A DNA stretch of 64,000 bases from NCBI GenBank assembly GCA_038321615.1, contig JBBQFC010000007.1, forward strand, positions 1 to 64,000. The letters are read 5' to 3'. This document shows positions 1 through 8,080 of the stretch, piece by piece; positions within the stretch are counted from its first letter, which is position 1, and the number at the start of each line of letters is the position of its first letter. This DNA comes from JBBQFC01 sp038321615. GTDB lineage: Bacteria; Bacteroidota; Bacteroidia; Flavobacteriales_D; Cryomorphaceae. A program made the translations under genes and the position numbers. The notes beneath the pieces are model-generated. The model was not told where the DNA came from. It made no database searches and saw only the letters and a program-made list of their open reading frames with translations.

Positions 1-246
1 GGCACCGAGTACTATGTCGGTAAAGGTTTCGTCGCCCGTGGTAGAGATCAATTGACTCCACAATTCCACTCCGTTGCGGTCGTACTTGGTCACCAAGGCG
101 TCGTAATTGCCCGTGTCATTTAGTGTTGCGCCGGCTTGATAAACGTTACCCGCACCATCGGTTACGGCCTTGCCATAAAGGTACATGTCTTGAAAGCCCT
201 TGGTGGCCACCCAATCTTCAAACACGGTTTGGGCGCGGGCGTTCAT
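1..246 (-). CDS. SBBP beta-propeller secreted protein, 5' part (cut by window edge)
   Basis: The minus-strand frame reads into the window edge and matches the Bacteroidota SBBP (seven-bladed beta-propeller) repeat, with pieces such as GKAVTDGAGNVYQAGAT and YDALVTKYDRNGVELW. Such proteins are usually secreted and often carry a T9SS tail, which would lie outside the window. The first ATG in this frame (246-244) falls inside what looks like a signal peptide: codons upstream read LLILLFTSL and then MNARAQT, but have no start codon in frame. The natural start, ATG at 313-311, is out of frame by one base because of a 7-bp repeat at 273-303. From that ATG translation ends after 20 codons at TAG 253-251. 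The gene is therefore either switched off, started inefficiently at 246 without a full signal peptide, or broken. Confidence 0.7.
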   Translation of the reverse strand, partial: MNARAQTVFEDWVATKGFQDMYLYGKAVTDGAGNVYQAGATLNDTGNYDALVTKYDRNGVELWSQLISTTGDETFTDIVLGA

Positions 247-271
247 AAGGCTAGTGAACAGTAGTATTAAA

Positions 272-303
<32 letters not shown>

Positions 304-313
304 TTGATTTCAT

Positions 314-660
314 AATGGATGTTTTTTAAGGTTGACCTAAAAGTAACGCTTCACTTTCCGATTTCCAACGTTAAAACACCCTAAAGTCCACGTTTAATCA
401 CCCAAAATAGGTTTGGGATTGCAAGAGAATTCAAAGCGCTCTGCAACGCAGCATGCTATAAATACTTGAGGGATAGACGTTAGGCTTACAAGGTAGATTT
501 AACAGTTTGGTAATATGCTGCTAAGGCAGGGTGCTATGCACTCAGCAAGATATAATGAAGACAAAGGCCTATGCAACATTTATAAACTAACCATGTAATA
601 CACTGACGGCGAGCACATGCGTTCACGCAAAAACTCACTCACAGTTTGCATGGTGTAAAA
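314..660. other. intergenic region without a recognisable gene
   Basis: This AT-rich stretch lies between the divergent SBBP gene and the fibronectin type III gene. No ORF of convincing composition, RNA gene or strong hairpin was seen. It presumably holds the promoter of the minus-strand gene, but no clear TAnnTTTG box could be assigned to it. Confidence 0.4.
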
Positions 661-690
661 TTGACGGTGCTTCAAATCATTTTACGTTTG
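661..690 (+). promoter_or_regulatory. Bacteroidota-type promoter of the FN3 gene
   Basis: A TTG -33 element (661-663) is separated by 19 bases from TACGTTTG (683-690), matching the TAnnTTTG -7 box known in Bacteroidota. The predicted start of transcription is near 697, giving a leader of about 45 bases before the ATG at 742. Confidence 0.5.
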
Positions 691-741
691 CAACCTTCCG
701 CCGTGCGCCCGCGTATTGGAAGCGTAAAGTTTAAATAAGCA

Positions 742-1359
742 ATGAATCGAATTAAAATGGGACTTCGCGGCAAGAACGGAATATCAAAAATGGAAATGGC
801 ACAGCAGATAGTGCACGGCCTTAACAGGGTGGCTGGAATGGACGAACGCACTAGCCTATTGATGGAATTGAATGCAGCCATTGCCGGATTTTCGGAAGCC
901 CATACCCAAGCTCAATTTGGCGACAGACGCGCCATAGAATGGAGAAAGCGCTGTGAAAAACAACTCGAACAAGCCATTCGCCGTGCTGCCTTGGCAGCCG
1001 AGAAATGGAGCTTGGGCGAAGAAGAGCTCCTCGCACAAATAGGATTTGAAACCCGCAATACCAATAATACCGCCGCTCCAGTGTCGAGCCCGGAATTGCC
1101 AAAAGCTCAGCGAACTGATGCCAGCGGCGAACTGAAACTGACTTGGAAACCTGTAGCGAATAGCCGCAACTATCTGGTACAAATCGCCACTAAAACGAGT
1201 CGGAAAATACCAAACTGGAATACCGCAGTTTATTCTACAAAAGCGCGCTGTGTGCTTCAGGATTTAAAACCGGGTAAAGTGTATCAAATAAGAATTATAG
1301 CCCTGGGAGCCGTGGGGCTAAGTGCCCCAAGCCAAGTACTCGAAATGATGGCCGCATAA
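742..1359 (+). CDS. Fibronectin type III domain protein
   Basis: This 205-residue protein has two parts. Residues 1-100 are charged and helical with no signal peptide, including the stretch ERTSLLMELNAAIAG. Residues about 110-203 form one fibronectin type III domain, seen from the pattern LKLTWKPVANSRNYLVQI, then PNWNTAVYSTKARCVL, then LKPGKVYQIRIIALGAVG. Small proteins of this build recur in Bacteroidota and their role is unknown. The absence of an export signal suggests a cytoplasmic or leaderless protein. It stands alone between its own promoter and a terminator. ATG codons at 757 and 790 are possible alternative starts. Confidence 0.75.
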   Translation: MNRIKMGLRGKNGISKMEMAQQIVHGLNRVAGMDERTSLLMELNAAIAGFSEAHTQAQFGDRRAIEWRKRCEKQLEQAIRRAALAAEKWSLGEEELLAQIGFETRNTNNTAAPVSSPELPKAQRTDASGELKLTWKPVANSRNYLVQIATKTSRKIPNWNTAVYSTKARCVLQDLKPGKVYQIRIIALGAVGLSAPSQVLEMMAA

Positions 1360-1410
1360 GCCGTACCATATAACAGCAGGCGTTCCTTAAACTATCACGC
1401 CGAAACGAAG

Positions 1411-1439
1411 AACTCCGGTCTCCCCTTTCCGGGGTTTTT
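1411..1439 (+). terminator. Rho-independent terminator after the FN3 gene
   Basis: AACTCCGG (1411-1418) pairs with CCGGGGTT (1429-1436) with one G-U pair around a 10-base loop, followed by a T run to 1439. It lies 52 bases past the stop codon at 1359 and before the end of the convergent lipoprotein gene. Confidence 0.65.
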
Positions 1440-1458
1440 CTTTGCACCACACTTTTTA

Positions 1459-2244
1459 TCAAGCAGGTTTCGAAGCAGCAGGAAGTTCGGCGTAGGGAAG
1501 GAATATAACCGTTTGACCCAACGCGTAGGAAGCCACTTCGTAGGGGTTGTAAATGAGCATGAGCCCCTTTTTAGACAGCGCCATATTGGCCGGAAGGCTG
1601 AAAGCTGCGTTCTCAAAAAAGAATCCTTCATCGTCGAGGTTTGCATCGGATGCCAGCTTATGGCGCTTGCGGAACGCTACATCTGCCAATTGTTCTACCC
1701 CGGCCATATCGTAGCGATCGGCAAGGTTGATCGGCTCTCCGCTTGTCAGATCAAACGACTGCAAATACCTGTACGAATTGGGGTGAGCCCCACCCATATA
1801 ATCTACCATCTGAAAATCGAGGGTGTAATAATCTTCGCCAAAAAAGCTGCTATCGCCCCGGGCTTCAAGCATCCAGGCAGCCGGGCTATCGGGAAATTCC
1901 AAAACAAAAAGATCGTAGCCTTCCAAAAACGATTCAGCCATGGCTTCCAGCGGCGTATTTCCTTCCGGCTCGGGAAGCCGCGATTTCAGCGCATCACGCA
2001 CATAATCGTCGATATGTCGATTGATATTGCTACGCGCTTGGGTATTGCCCCCTTCTACGGCGGGTATCGTGAGCAATACATGCGCACAAGGCTCCACTTT
2101 GCAACTGGCGTCGACCTTTTCGACTTTCTGAACCGACATCGACCACGGTGCGCTGGACTCTTCCTTTTCGGAAGTTTGATTTTCGGATGAGCCACAACTC
2201 TGGGCGATCGCTGCCACCAAAAAGGCGAAACCAATTATTCTCAT
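1459..2244 (-). CDS. DUF3298/DUF4163-type lipoprotein (RsiV-like fold)
   Basis: A 261-residue protein with a lipoprotein signal, MRIIGFAFLVAAIAQSCGSS, whose Cys at residue 17 is followed by the S/E/N-rich stretch typical of exported Bacteroidota lipoproteins. Residues about 40-250 resemble DUF4163 plus DUF3298, the pair found in RsiV- and PdaC-like extracellular domains: YYTLDFQMVDYMGGAHPNSY is the typical GGAHPN signature. RsiV-like domains bind lysozyme in Bacillus, but here there is no sigma factor next door, so function is not assigned. It is the last gene of the gcvT-comB-yggS-HEAT run and follows the HEAT gene by 3 bases, suggesting cotranscription. Confidence 0.75.
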   Translation of the reverse strand: MRIIGFAFLVAAIAQSCGSSENQTSEKEESSAPWSMSVQKVEKVDASCKVEPCAHVLLTIPAVEGGNTQARSNINRHIDDYVRDALKSRLPEPEGNTPLEAMAESFLEGYDLFVLEFPDSPAAWMLEARGDSSFFGEDYYTLDFQMVDYMGGAHPNSYRYLQSFDLTSGEPINLADRYDMAGVEQLADVAFRKRHKLASDANLDDEGFFFENAAFSLPANMALSKKGLMLIYNPYEVASYALGQTVIFLPYAELPAASKPA

Positions 2245-2247
2245 TGC

Positions 2248-2781
2248 TTAATAATTATGAATGGTGCGTAAAAAATCTCTGAGTTGTTCGAGCACATTGC
2301 GATGACCGGCTTCGGGCTCTTCGTCCATAAACTCTTCTATATCGAAAATGGCTTCTTCCACAAGTTGATTGTCGTCGAAATCTTCCATTTGCTCAATAAC
2401 GGTGAGCACTTCAAAAGCCACAAGATAATCGCCCTTGATTGCCTCCCTGATCAAATCAGAAAAACCATCAACCGGCGATAGCCCAGCGTTCCAAAATGCC
2501 GAAATAATCAATTGACGTTGATCGAAAAACTCCTCGGAGCTCAACGCCTTCAGCAATTCGGGAATAGCTGCTTCCGATTTCAACTCATACAGAATCCTGG
2601 TAATCTTGGCTTGAATCGTCGGCTCATCTCCCCACGACTGATAGGCGCGTAGAAGGGGCACGATTACTTCGGGCCGGCCTTGAGAAGGTACTTTATCTAA
2701 GGCCGCGAGTACCGTTTCGGGTTTGGTGGCAAACAAGTCGGTAATAATGGCTTCGGCCGTTTTTGAAAGGGGCTTATTCAT
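2248..2781 (-). CDS. HEAT-repeat protein
   Basis: About 177 residues of paired amphipathic helices, with repeated patterns such as VIVPLLRAYQSWGDEPTIQAKI and AIPELLKALSSEEFFDQRQLI that fit degenerate HEAT repeats. The C-terminus is acidic (DFDDNQLVEEAIFDIEEFMDEEPE). No catalytic motif or signal peptide is present, so a cytoplasmic protein-binding role is likely but the partner is unknown. ATG 2781 was taken rather than the TTG nine bases upstream because it follows the yggS-type gene stop (2793-2795) more naturally. It sits between the YggS gene and the lipoprotein gene with very short gaps. Confidence 0.7.
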   Translation of the reverse strand: MNKPLSKTAEAIITDLFATKPETVLAALDKVPSQGRPEVIVPLLRAYQSWGDEPTIQAKITRILYELKSEAAIPELLKALSSEEFFDQRQLIISAFWNAGLSPVDGFSDLIREAIKGDYLVAFEVLTVIEQMEDFDDNQLVEEAIFDIEEFMDEEPEAGHRNVLEQLRDFLRTIHNY

Positions 2782-2792
2782 GACTAGCAAAG

Positions 2793-3449
2793 TTATTTAA
2801 AGATTGCCGACCCAATGCGAACCATGGTGCTGCCTTCGGCTATAGCCGATAAGTAATCGGAACTCATACCCATGCTCAACTCACGCAGGGCAAAAGGCTT
2901 CGGTAATTCTTGATTTTTTAATTGATCGAAGCACGTTTTCAATCCTGCAAACTCTTCTTTAATCTGCGCTTCATCGCTCGTAAGGCTGGCCATTCCCATC
3001 AATCCGATAATCTGCACATGCGCATATTTTGACCAATCGGTTTCGGCAATTTCTGAATGGAGTTCGGCATAGGAAAACCCGAATTTAGAGTCTTCGTTGG
3101 CAATGTGAACCTGCAATAAGCACGCGATTGTGCGATTGGCAGAAGCAGCTTGCTTTTCAATTTCATCGAGCAGGCGGATGCTGTCGACACTGTGAATTAA
3201 ATGAATGAATGGCGCGATGTACTTCACCTTATTCCGCTGGAGGTGGCCGATGAAATGCCAATGTGCATCCTGTGGCATTTCCGCGGCGCGCACACTTATA
3301 TCTTGGGCTTTATTTTCGCCAAAATCGCGCTGACCGGCCGCATAGGCTTCCCTTACCGCTTCGATGGGGCTGTATTTCGATACCGCCACCAAGGTGACGT
3401 CTGCTCCGCATTCCGAGCGCAAATCATTCAAAGCATCAACTATTGCCAT
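2793..3449 (-). CDS. YggS/PROSC-family pyridoxal phosphate homeostasis protein
   Basis: The 218-residue length and the motifs VTLVAVSKYSP (PLP-binding Lys), GENKAQ, HWHFIGHLQRNKVK and, near the end, ELSMGMSSDYLSAI are diagnostic of the YggS family, a single-domain alanine-racemase-fold protein that binds PLP and buffers its level without known enzyme activity. Family knowledge places it in the cytosol, influencing amino-acid and vitamin B6 balance. Its start overlaps the comB stop by 10 bases, so translation is probably coupled. Proximity to gcvT is suggestive because the glycine cleavage P protein is PLP-dependent. Confidence 0.92.
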   Translation of the reverse strand: MAIVDALNDLRSECGADVTLVAVSKYSPIEAVREAYAAGQRDFGENKAQDISVRAAEMPQDAHWHFIGHLQRNKVKYIAPFIHLIHSVDSIRLLDEIEKQAASANRTIACLLQVHIANEDSKFGFSYAELHSEIAETDWSKYAHVQIIGLMGMASLTSDEAQIKEEFAGLKTCFDQLKNQELPKPFALRELSMGMSSDYLSAIAEGSTMVRIGSAIFK

Positions 3450-4174
3450 GGTTCCATTTTAACTAATTTCCCTTCGCGATAGACTGGTATCACACGCGTT
3501 AGATTGGGCGTTAAACAATATTTCACGTCTTCGTTGAGATTGAGATTGTGTAGGCGCCGGCGGTGAGAAGACGCTTTAAGAAATCCAAAATAATTGACGC
3601 TTGCCTTCTGGAATAAGAATACAGCCGCGATGGTCGAGTCTTCGTCGCTCATATACTTCCCCGATTCCAAAAGCGACTCCGTAATGGCTCCGGCGCAGAT
3701 ACTGTCTTCCAAATTAAACTTGCCTTGCCAGCCCGAAGCCAGCAGAAGCACATCGGATGGTGTGGCGATGAGATAGTCGATAATAGCCTGCAAGTTAATA
3801 AGCGAACCAACTAAAACTTCGTGCTTTTGAGCAGCCTTGTTGATGGCCTTAGTGCCGTTGGTGGTGGTAAGAACCAGCGTCTTCCCACGAATTTCTTCCT
3901 TCATATAGCTGAAGGGTGAATTGCCAAAGTCGAAGCCTTCGACCACCTTACCGTTCCGCTCCGCTCCTACCATGTAGCCGCGGCTTTGATAATCGCGGGC
4001 TTCTTCGACGGTCGAAACGGGTATAATGGCTTCGGCGCCATGATCAAAGGCGGCGCAAATGGCTGTGGTAGCGCGGAGTACGTCAATGGCTACCACGGTG
4101 GTGTACTCTTGTTCGTAGAGATCAAATTCTTCGGGCGAAAAACAGACTTCTACGCGGAATTTCTGATCGTCCAT
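3440..4174 (-). CDS. comB: 2-phosphosulfolactate phosphatase (ComB family)
   Basis: The 244-residue protein shows the ComB signature: VVAIDVLRATTAICAAFDHGA near residues 28-48, GFDFGNSPF, and TLVLTTTNGTKAI. ComB (EC 3.1.3.71) removes phosphate from 2-phosphosulfolactate to give sulfolactate, a step known from coenzyme M synthesis in methanogens and from sulfolactate formation in Bacillus. A bacteroidete makes no coenzyme M, so the substrate or end product here is uncertain. The start ATG (4174-4172) shares a base with the gcvT TGA, indicating coupling. A TTG one codon upstream is less likely. Confidence 0.88.
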   Translation of the reverse strand: MDDQKFRVEVCFSPEEFDLYEQEYTTVVAIDVLRATTAICAAFDHGAEAIIPVSTVEEARDYQSRGYMVGAERNGKVVEGFDFGNSPFSYMKEEIRGKTLVLTTTNGTKAINKAAQKHEVLVGSLINLQAIIDYLIATPSDVLLLASGWQGKFNLEDSICAGAITESLLESGKYMSDEDSTIAAVFLFQKASVNYFGFLKASSHRRRLHNLNLNEDVKYCLTPNLTRVIPVYREGKLVKMEPWQ

Positions 4175-5259
4175 CAAGGTGCCGTGTAAAATGGCAGTTT
4201 AACCACCCGTGCCAGGACGGGTTTTTGCCTGATTTCAATATAAATTTCACTGCCGATCGCGGCCAATTCGCGCGGTACATACCCCATACCAATAGCCTTT
4301 TGAAGCGAAGGGCTTTGGGTACCCGAAGTAACCCGACCGATAACGGATCCAGCAGCATCAATCACCGGATAATCGTGGCGTGGAATACCGCGCTCGACCA
4401 TCTCGAAACCAACCAGTTTTCGAGATACCCCCTCTTCCTTTTGCGCTTGAAGGCGCTCCTTGTCGATAAAATCTTTGTTGAACTTCGTAATCCACCCCAG
4501 TCCGGCTTCAATCGGGCTTGTGGTATCGTCGATATCATTGCCGTAAAGGCAGAAACCCATTTCCAACCGCAGGGTGTCGCGGGCGCCCAGACCAATGGGC
4601 TTAATGCCAAATTCGTCGCCGGCCGACATAATCGCGTTCCAAGCCTTATGGGCAAATTCATTGCGCACATATACCTCGAAGCCACCAGAGCCGGTGTAGC
4701 CCGTAGCACTGAGTATCACATGCTCGATTCCCGCAAAGGTGCCTTTTTTAAAAGTGTAATAAGGCATCTCTGCTAGTGAAAGCGATGTTAGCTTTTGCAA
4801 AGTTTTAGTGGCAAGCGGACCTTGTACGGCTAGAAGCGCGTATTCGTCACTTGCATTTTCGATCGATACATCGCCTTCATTCTTGCCTTTGATCCAAGCC
4901 CAATCTTTGTCGATATTCGACGCATTTACCACAAGCATGTACCGATCGGGATTGATACAATACACCAGTAGATCGTCCACTATTCCGCCTTCTCCATTTG
5001 GAAGGCAACTGTACTGCACCTTGCCCGGCTCCAGCTTATCCACATCATTGCTCGTTACCGTCTGCAAAAGATCGAGCGCACCCTTTCCTTCCACAAAAAA
5101 TTCGCCCATATGCGACACGTCAAACATGCCTACGGCTTGGCGCACAGTATCGTGCTCATCGAGCAAACCACTGTATTGTAGCGGCATTTCATAGCCAGCG
5201 AAGGGAACCATCTTAGCTCCGAGCTCGGTATGTGTCTGGAAAAGGGCGGTTTTTTTCAT
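4174..5259 (-). CDS. gcvT: Glycine cleavage system T protein (aminomethyltransferase)
   Basis: The 361-residue protein matches GcvT over full length: MVPFAGYEMPLQYSG, MFDVSHMGEF, the folate-pocket region GIKPIGLGARDTLRLEMGF and the C-terminal VGRVTSGTQSPSL. GcvT (EC 2.1.2.10) transfers the methylene unit from aminomethyl-lipoyl GcvH to tetrahydrofolate, releasing ammonia. The other glycine cleavage genes are not in this window, which is common in Bacteroidota where gcvT, gcvH and gcvP are scattered. It heads the minus-strand gcvT-comB-yggS-HEAT-lipoprotein run. A weak promoter-like TACTTTTA lies at 5283-5276, but no glycine riboswitch fold was recognised. Confidence 0.96.
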   Translation of the reverse strand: MKKTALFQTHTELGAKMVPFAGYEMPLQYSGLLDEHDTVRQAVGMFDVSHMGEFFVEGKGALDLLQTVTSNDVDKLEPGKVQYSCLPNGEGGIVDDLLVYCINPDRYMLVVNASNIDKDWAWIKGKNEGDVSIENASDEYALLAVQGPLATKTLQKLTSLSLAEMPYYTFKKGTFAGIEHVILSATGYTGSGGFEVYVRNEFAHKAWNAIMSAGDEFGIKPIGLGARDTLRLEMGFCLYGNDIDDTTSPIEAGLGWITKFNKDFIDKERLQAQKEEGVSRKLVGFEMVERGIPRHDYPVIDAAGSVIGRVTSGTQSPSLQKAIGMGYVPRELAAIGSEIYIEIRQKPVLARVVKLPFYTAP

Positions 5260-5331
5260 ATCAGATTTTGGGGCGTAAAAGTAATATATAAAGAGGAGAG
5301 CGAGCTAAAAAGCAGCGGAATTGAATTCTCG

Positions 5332-5339
5332 TATATTTG
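5332..5339 (+). promoter_or_regulatory. Candidate -7 box of the CapD-like gene
   Basis: TATATTTG fits TAnnTTTG exactly. It lies 21 bases before ATG 5360 and inside the 5' extension that a TTG start at 5321 would add, which favours the ATG as the true start. No convincing -33 TTTG was found. Confidence 0.4.
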
Positions 5340-5359
5340 AGCCGAACTCTAAGCCCGAC

Positions 5360-7228
5360 ATGCGATTTCCGGATCACCACGTTCCGCGTTGGATCATTTT
5401 ACTGATCGACACCTTCTTAGTAATGCTGGCCCTTTTCACGGCTTATATGCTTCGCTTCGAGTTTACCATACCTCCGGTAGAAGTCGGGCCGCTGCTCTTT
5501 GCCTTCCCCATTTACATGATGGTACGCATTACTTCCTTCCTCATAGCCGAAACCTATGCAAGTGTGGTGCGCTACAGCGGTACCGAAGATTCCATTCGGG
5601 TGCTAAAAGCCATTGTCGGTGGGTCGATTTTGATGGGGCTGTTGAATCCGCTAAAGTTTTATTTCTGGGATTCCGCCTATTTTCTACCCTTCACCATCGT
5701 GATAATCGATGCGGTACTGGCTTCCGTTTTTATGATCTTGTTTCGGCTTGGAGCCAAAATGCTGTACTTGGAGATGCGCAACCCGCGGTCGGCAAAATCG
5801 GCCGTGGTGATCTACGGAGCGGGCGAATCGGGGGTCATTACCAAGCGCACCATCGACCGCGATGCTGCGTCGGGCTATCAGGTGATCGCTTTCTTTGACG
5901 ATGACTTACGGAAATCGGGTAAACGACTCGAAGGTGCTCCGATATTGCATACTTCAAGCCTTGATGCCTATTTGTCCAAACAAGCAGTGAGCCAACTCAT
6001 CGTTTCTATTCAACAATCTGACCCCGAAAAGCGGCGCGCGGTAATCGATACCGCTGTAAACCACCAGGTAAATGTGCTCAATGTGCCGCCGGTAAACAAC
6101 TGGATAAATGGCGAGCTGAGTCTAAAGCAGCTCAAATCGGTGAAAATCGAGGACTTACTCGGAAGGCCGCCTATTGTACTTGCCGATAGCCATGTGGGCG
6201 AGCAGCTTCGAGGTCAGGTCGTCCTCATTACCGGTGCTGCTGGTTCTATCGGGAGCGGGTTAATGCAGCTAGTGGCTCGGCATGAACCTCTGCTGCTTAT
6301 CGCTTTCGACCAAGCCGAGTCGCCGCTGTTCGAACTCGAAATTGCATTGCGGATAGCTCATCCTAAACTCCGTTTGGAAATTGTAATTGGCGACGTGCGG
6401 CAGAAAGAACGCCTTCGAAAGCTCTTCGCCACCTTCAAGCCTGCCGTAGTTTACCATGCCGCCGCATACAAACACGTACCGTTAATGGAACTCAATCCAA
6501 CCGAAGCAGTGCTCACCAACGTGCTTGGCACGAAGCATTTGGTAGATTTGAGTATCGAAAGCCACGTCAAAACCTTCGTTTTGATTTCAACCGACAAGGC
6601 GGTAAATCCGACCAGCGTAATGGGAAGCTCCAAGCGGGTAGCGGAAATTTATGCGCAGGCGAGCAATTCGGAAACAGGAACCCATTTTATCACCACCCGA
6701 TTTGGAAACGTGCTCGGAAGCAATGGCTCGGTGATTCCCCTTTTCAGGAAACAGATAGAAGACGGAGGCCCACTGACCATCACTCATCCAGATGTGGTGC
6801 GTTTTTTCATGACCATCCCCGAAGCATGCCAATTGGTGCTCGAAGCAGGTGCAATGGGCGAGGGTGGAGAAATTTTCGTGTTCGATATGGGCCAATCTGT
6901 GCGGATAGCCGATTTGGCCGATAAAATGATTCGCCTCAGCGGACTGGAGCCAGGGAAGGATATCGAAATAAAATACACGGGCTTAAGACCCGGAGAAAAG
7001 CTCTTCGAAGAATTGCTCGCAAGTGCAGAGAACACTATGCCTACCCATCATCCACGGATCTTGCGCGCCAAGGTGCGAGCCAACGATTTGATAGAAGTGC
7101 AAAAGGAAATCGACGAGTTGGTGGCGATCTTCCAGCTTCAGGATAATGAGGCCTTGATTAAGAAATTGAAACGCATTGTGCCGGAGTACATCAGCAACAA
7201 TAGCGAATTCAGTAAATTTGACGTCTAA
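5360..7228 (+). CDS. CapD/WbpM-like nucleoside-diphosphate-sugar epimerase/dehydratase
   Basis: About 622 residues: four N-terminal membrane helices (residues 10-140), a CoA-binding-like Rossmann domain starting near VVIYGAGESG, and a short-chain dehydrogenase domain with VLITGAAGSIGSG near residue 290. The catalytic region reads NPTSVMGSSKR near residue 423; as in PglF and WbpM the usual SDR Tyr of YxxxK is replaced, by Met here. Such enzymes convert UDP-GlcNAc to 4-keto-6-deoxy or epimerised sugars for surface polysaccharide at the inner membrane. ATG 5360 was preferred over TTG 5321 because a promoter box overlaps the extension. It is far from the capsule locus beginning at 58188 but probably feeds the same or a related glycan. 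Confidence 0.9.
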   Translation: MRFPDHHVPRWIILLIDTFLVMLALFTAYMLRFEFTIPPVEVGPLLFAFPIYMMVRITSFLIAETYASVVRYSGTEDSIRVLKAIVGGSILMGLLNPLKFYFWDSAYFLPFTIVIIDAVLASVFMILFRLGAKMLYLEMRNPRSAKSAVVIYGAGESGVITKRTIDRDAASGYQVIAFFDDDLRKSGKRLEGAPILHTSSLDAYLSKQAVSQLIVSIQQSDPEKRRAVIDTAVNHQVNVLNVPPVNNWINGELSLKQLKSVKIEDLLGRPPIVLADSHVGEQLRGQVVLITGAAGSIGSGLMQLVARHEPLLLIAFDQAESPLFELEIALRIAHPKLRLEIVIGDVRQKERLRKLFATFKPAVVYHAAAYKHVPLMELNPTEAVLTNVLGTKHLVDLSIESHVKTFVLISTDKAVNPTSVMGSSKRVAEIYAQASNSETGTHFITTRFGNVLGSNGSVIPLFRKQIEDGGPLTITHPDVVRFFMTIPEACQLVLEAGAMGEGGEIFVFDMGQSVRIADLADKMIRLSGLEPGKDIEIKYTGLRPGEKLFEELLASAENTMPTHHPRILRAKVRANDLIEVQKEIDELVAIFQLQDNEALIKKLKRIVPEYISNNSEFSKFDV

Positions 7229-7239
7229 TTAAAGTTGGA

Positions 7240-7641
7240 ATGACGGATAAGAACATAGAACTGGCGAAAATTCAGCGTCAAATCGAAGAATACATTGGCT
7301 TGGGGCCTAATAGTTTGATTTATAATTTTGGCGATGACGATCAGCGCAATGTGAGCCTTCACTTGGTGACACTCAATCCCCGACACAATCAGAGTTTTTT
7401 GTTTCATTCCGAATCGGGCTACGACAAAATCGAAGTGCTCAAAAAAATGCTGGCCTATGTAAAGTGCTACAAAGACAAGGAATCCAGCTACACTATACAA
7501 TGGAAGCATGCCACCGGCGATTCGCTGCAAACTTCATACTTCAGCGCTAAGAATGTACAGGCTGCGCTCGATAAACTCCTTTACGACCGCGACCCGAATA
7601 GCATTACCGTTTTTAGCGTTATAATGAACCCCATTACTTAA
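7240..7641 (+). CDS. Hypothetical protein, 133 aa
   Basis: A small soluble protein starting 11 bases after the CapD-like gene stop, with no signal peptide and mixed alpha/beta composition, including SYTIQWKHATGDSLQTSYF and SAKNVQAALDKLLYDRDPNS. No family was recognised. The position between the CapD-like enzyme and a thioesterase with tiny gaps implies cotranscription, but no functional link is evident. Coding is supported by a clean ATG start, codon use like its neighbours and full filling of the gap between genes. Confidence 0.65.
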   Translation: MTDKNIELAKIQRQIEEYIGLGPNSLIYNFGDDDQRNVSLHLVTLNPRHNQSFLFHSESGYDKIEVLKKMLAYVKCYKDKESSYTIQWKHATGDSLQTSYFSAKNVQAALDKLLYDRDPNSITVFSVIMNPIT

Positions 7642-7647
7642 TCGAGC

Positions 7648-8061
7648 GTGCAGACCTACCCTGTAAAGATCCGTTTTAATGATCTGGACGGCTACAACCA
7701 TGTGAACAATGCCGTGTATCTCACCTACTTTGAAGAAGCGCGGATCAATTTCCTCGGAAACAGAGTTGGCGTAGATTGGAATTGGGATGAAGCCGGAATG
7801 CTATTGGCACGGGTTGAAATAGACTATTTGCTTCCCGTAGTGCTAGCCAACGAAGTTCAGATTCACATCTCCGTATGCCGAATTGGCTCTAAAAGTTTCG
7901 ATTTGAAATACCTCATCGAAAAACGCGAAGGTGATGTTTGGATCGCTGTAACCAAAGGGAAGTCAGTGCAGGTATGTTATAATTTCAAAAGCGCCGAATC
8001 CATCGCTATTCCTGAAAGTTGGATGAAGAACCTGAAGGAAGAGCTTGCTCCGGGTAACTAA
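7648..8061 (+). CDS. Acyl-CoA thioesterase, 4HBT/YbgC-FadM type
   Basis: A 137-residue hot-dog fold protein. The signature IRFNDLDGYNHVNNAVYLTY at residues 8-27 carries the Asp and the HVNN turn of 4-hydroxybenzoyl-CoA-thioesterase-like enzymes, followed by FEEAR. Family members hydrolyse acyl-CoA thioesters in the cytosol; the chain length used here cannot be told from sequence. The GTG start at 7648 is six bases after the preceding stop, so the gene is likely cotranscribed with it. It ends just before the convergent choice-of-anchor B gene. Confidence 0.88.
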   Translation: MQTYPVKIRFNDLDGYNHVNNAVYLTYFEEARINFLGNRVGVDWNWDEAGMLLARVEIDYLLPVVLANEVQIHISVCRIGSKSFDLKYLIEKREGDVWIAVTKGKSVQVCYNFKSAESIAIPESWMKNLKEELAPGN

Positions 8062-8080
8062 TAGCCATTTTTCTGCAGAA

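Noticed and set aside
5321..5359. TTG start extending the CapD-like protein by 13 residues
   Set aside because: An exact -7 box (5332-5339) lies inside the extension, and ATG 5360 gives a normal start.
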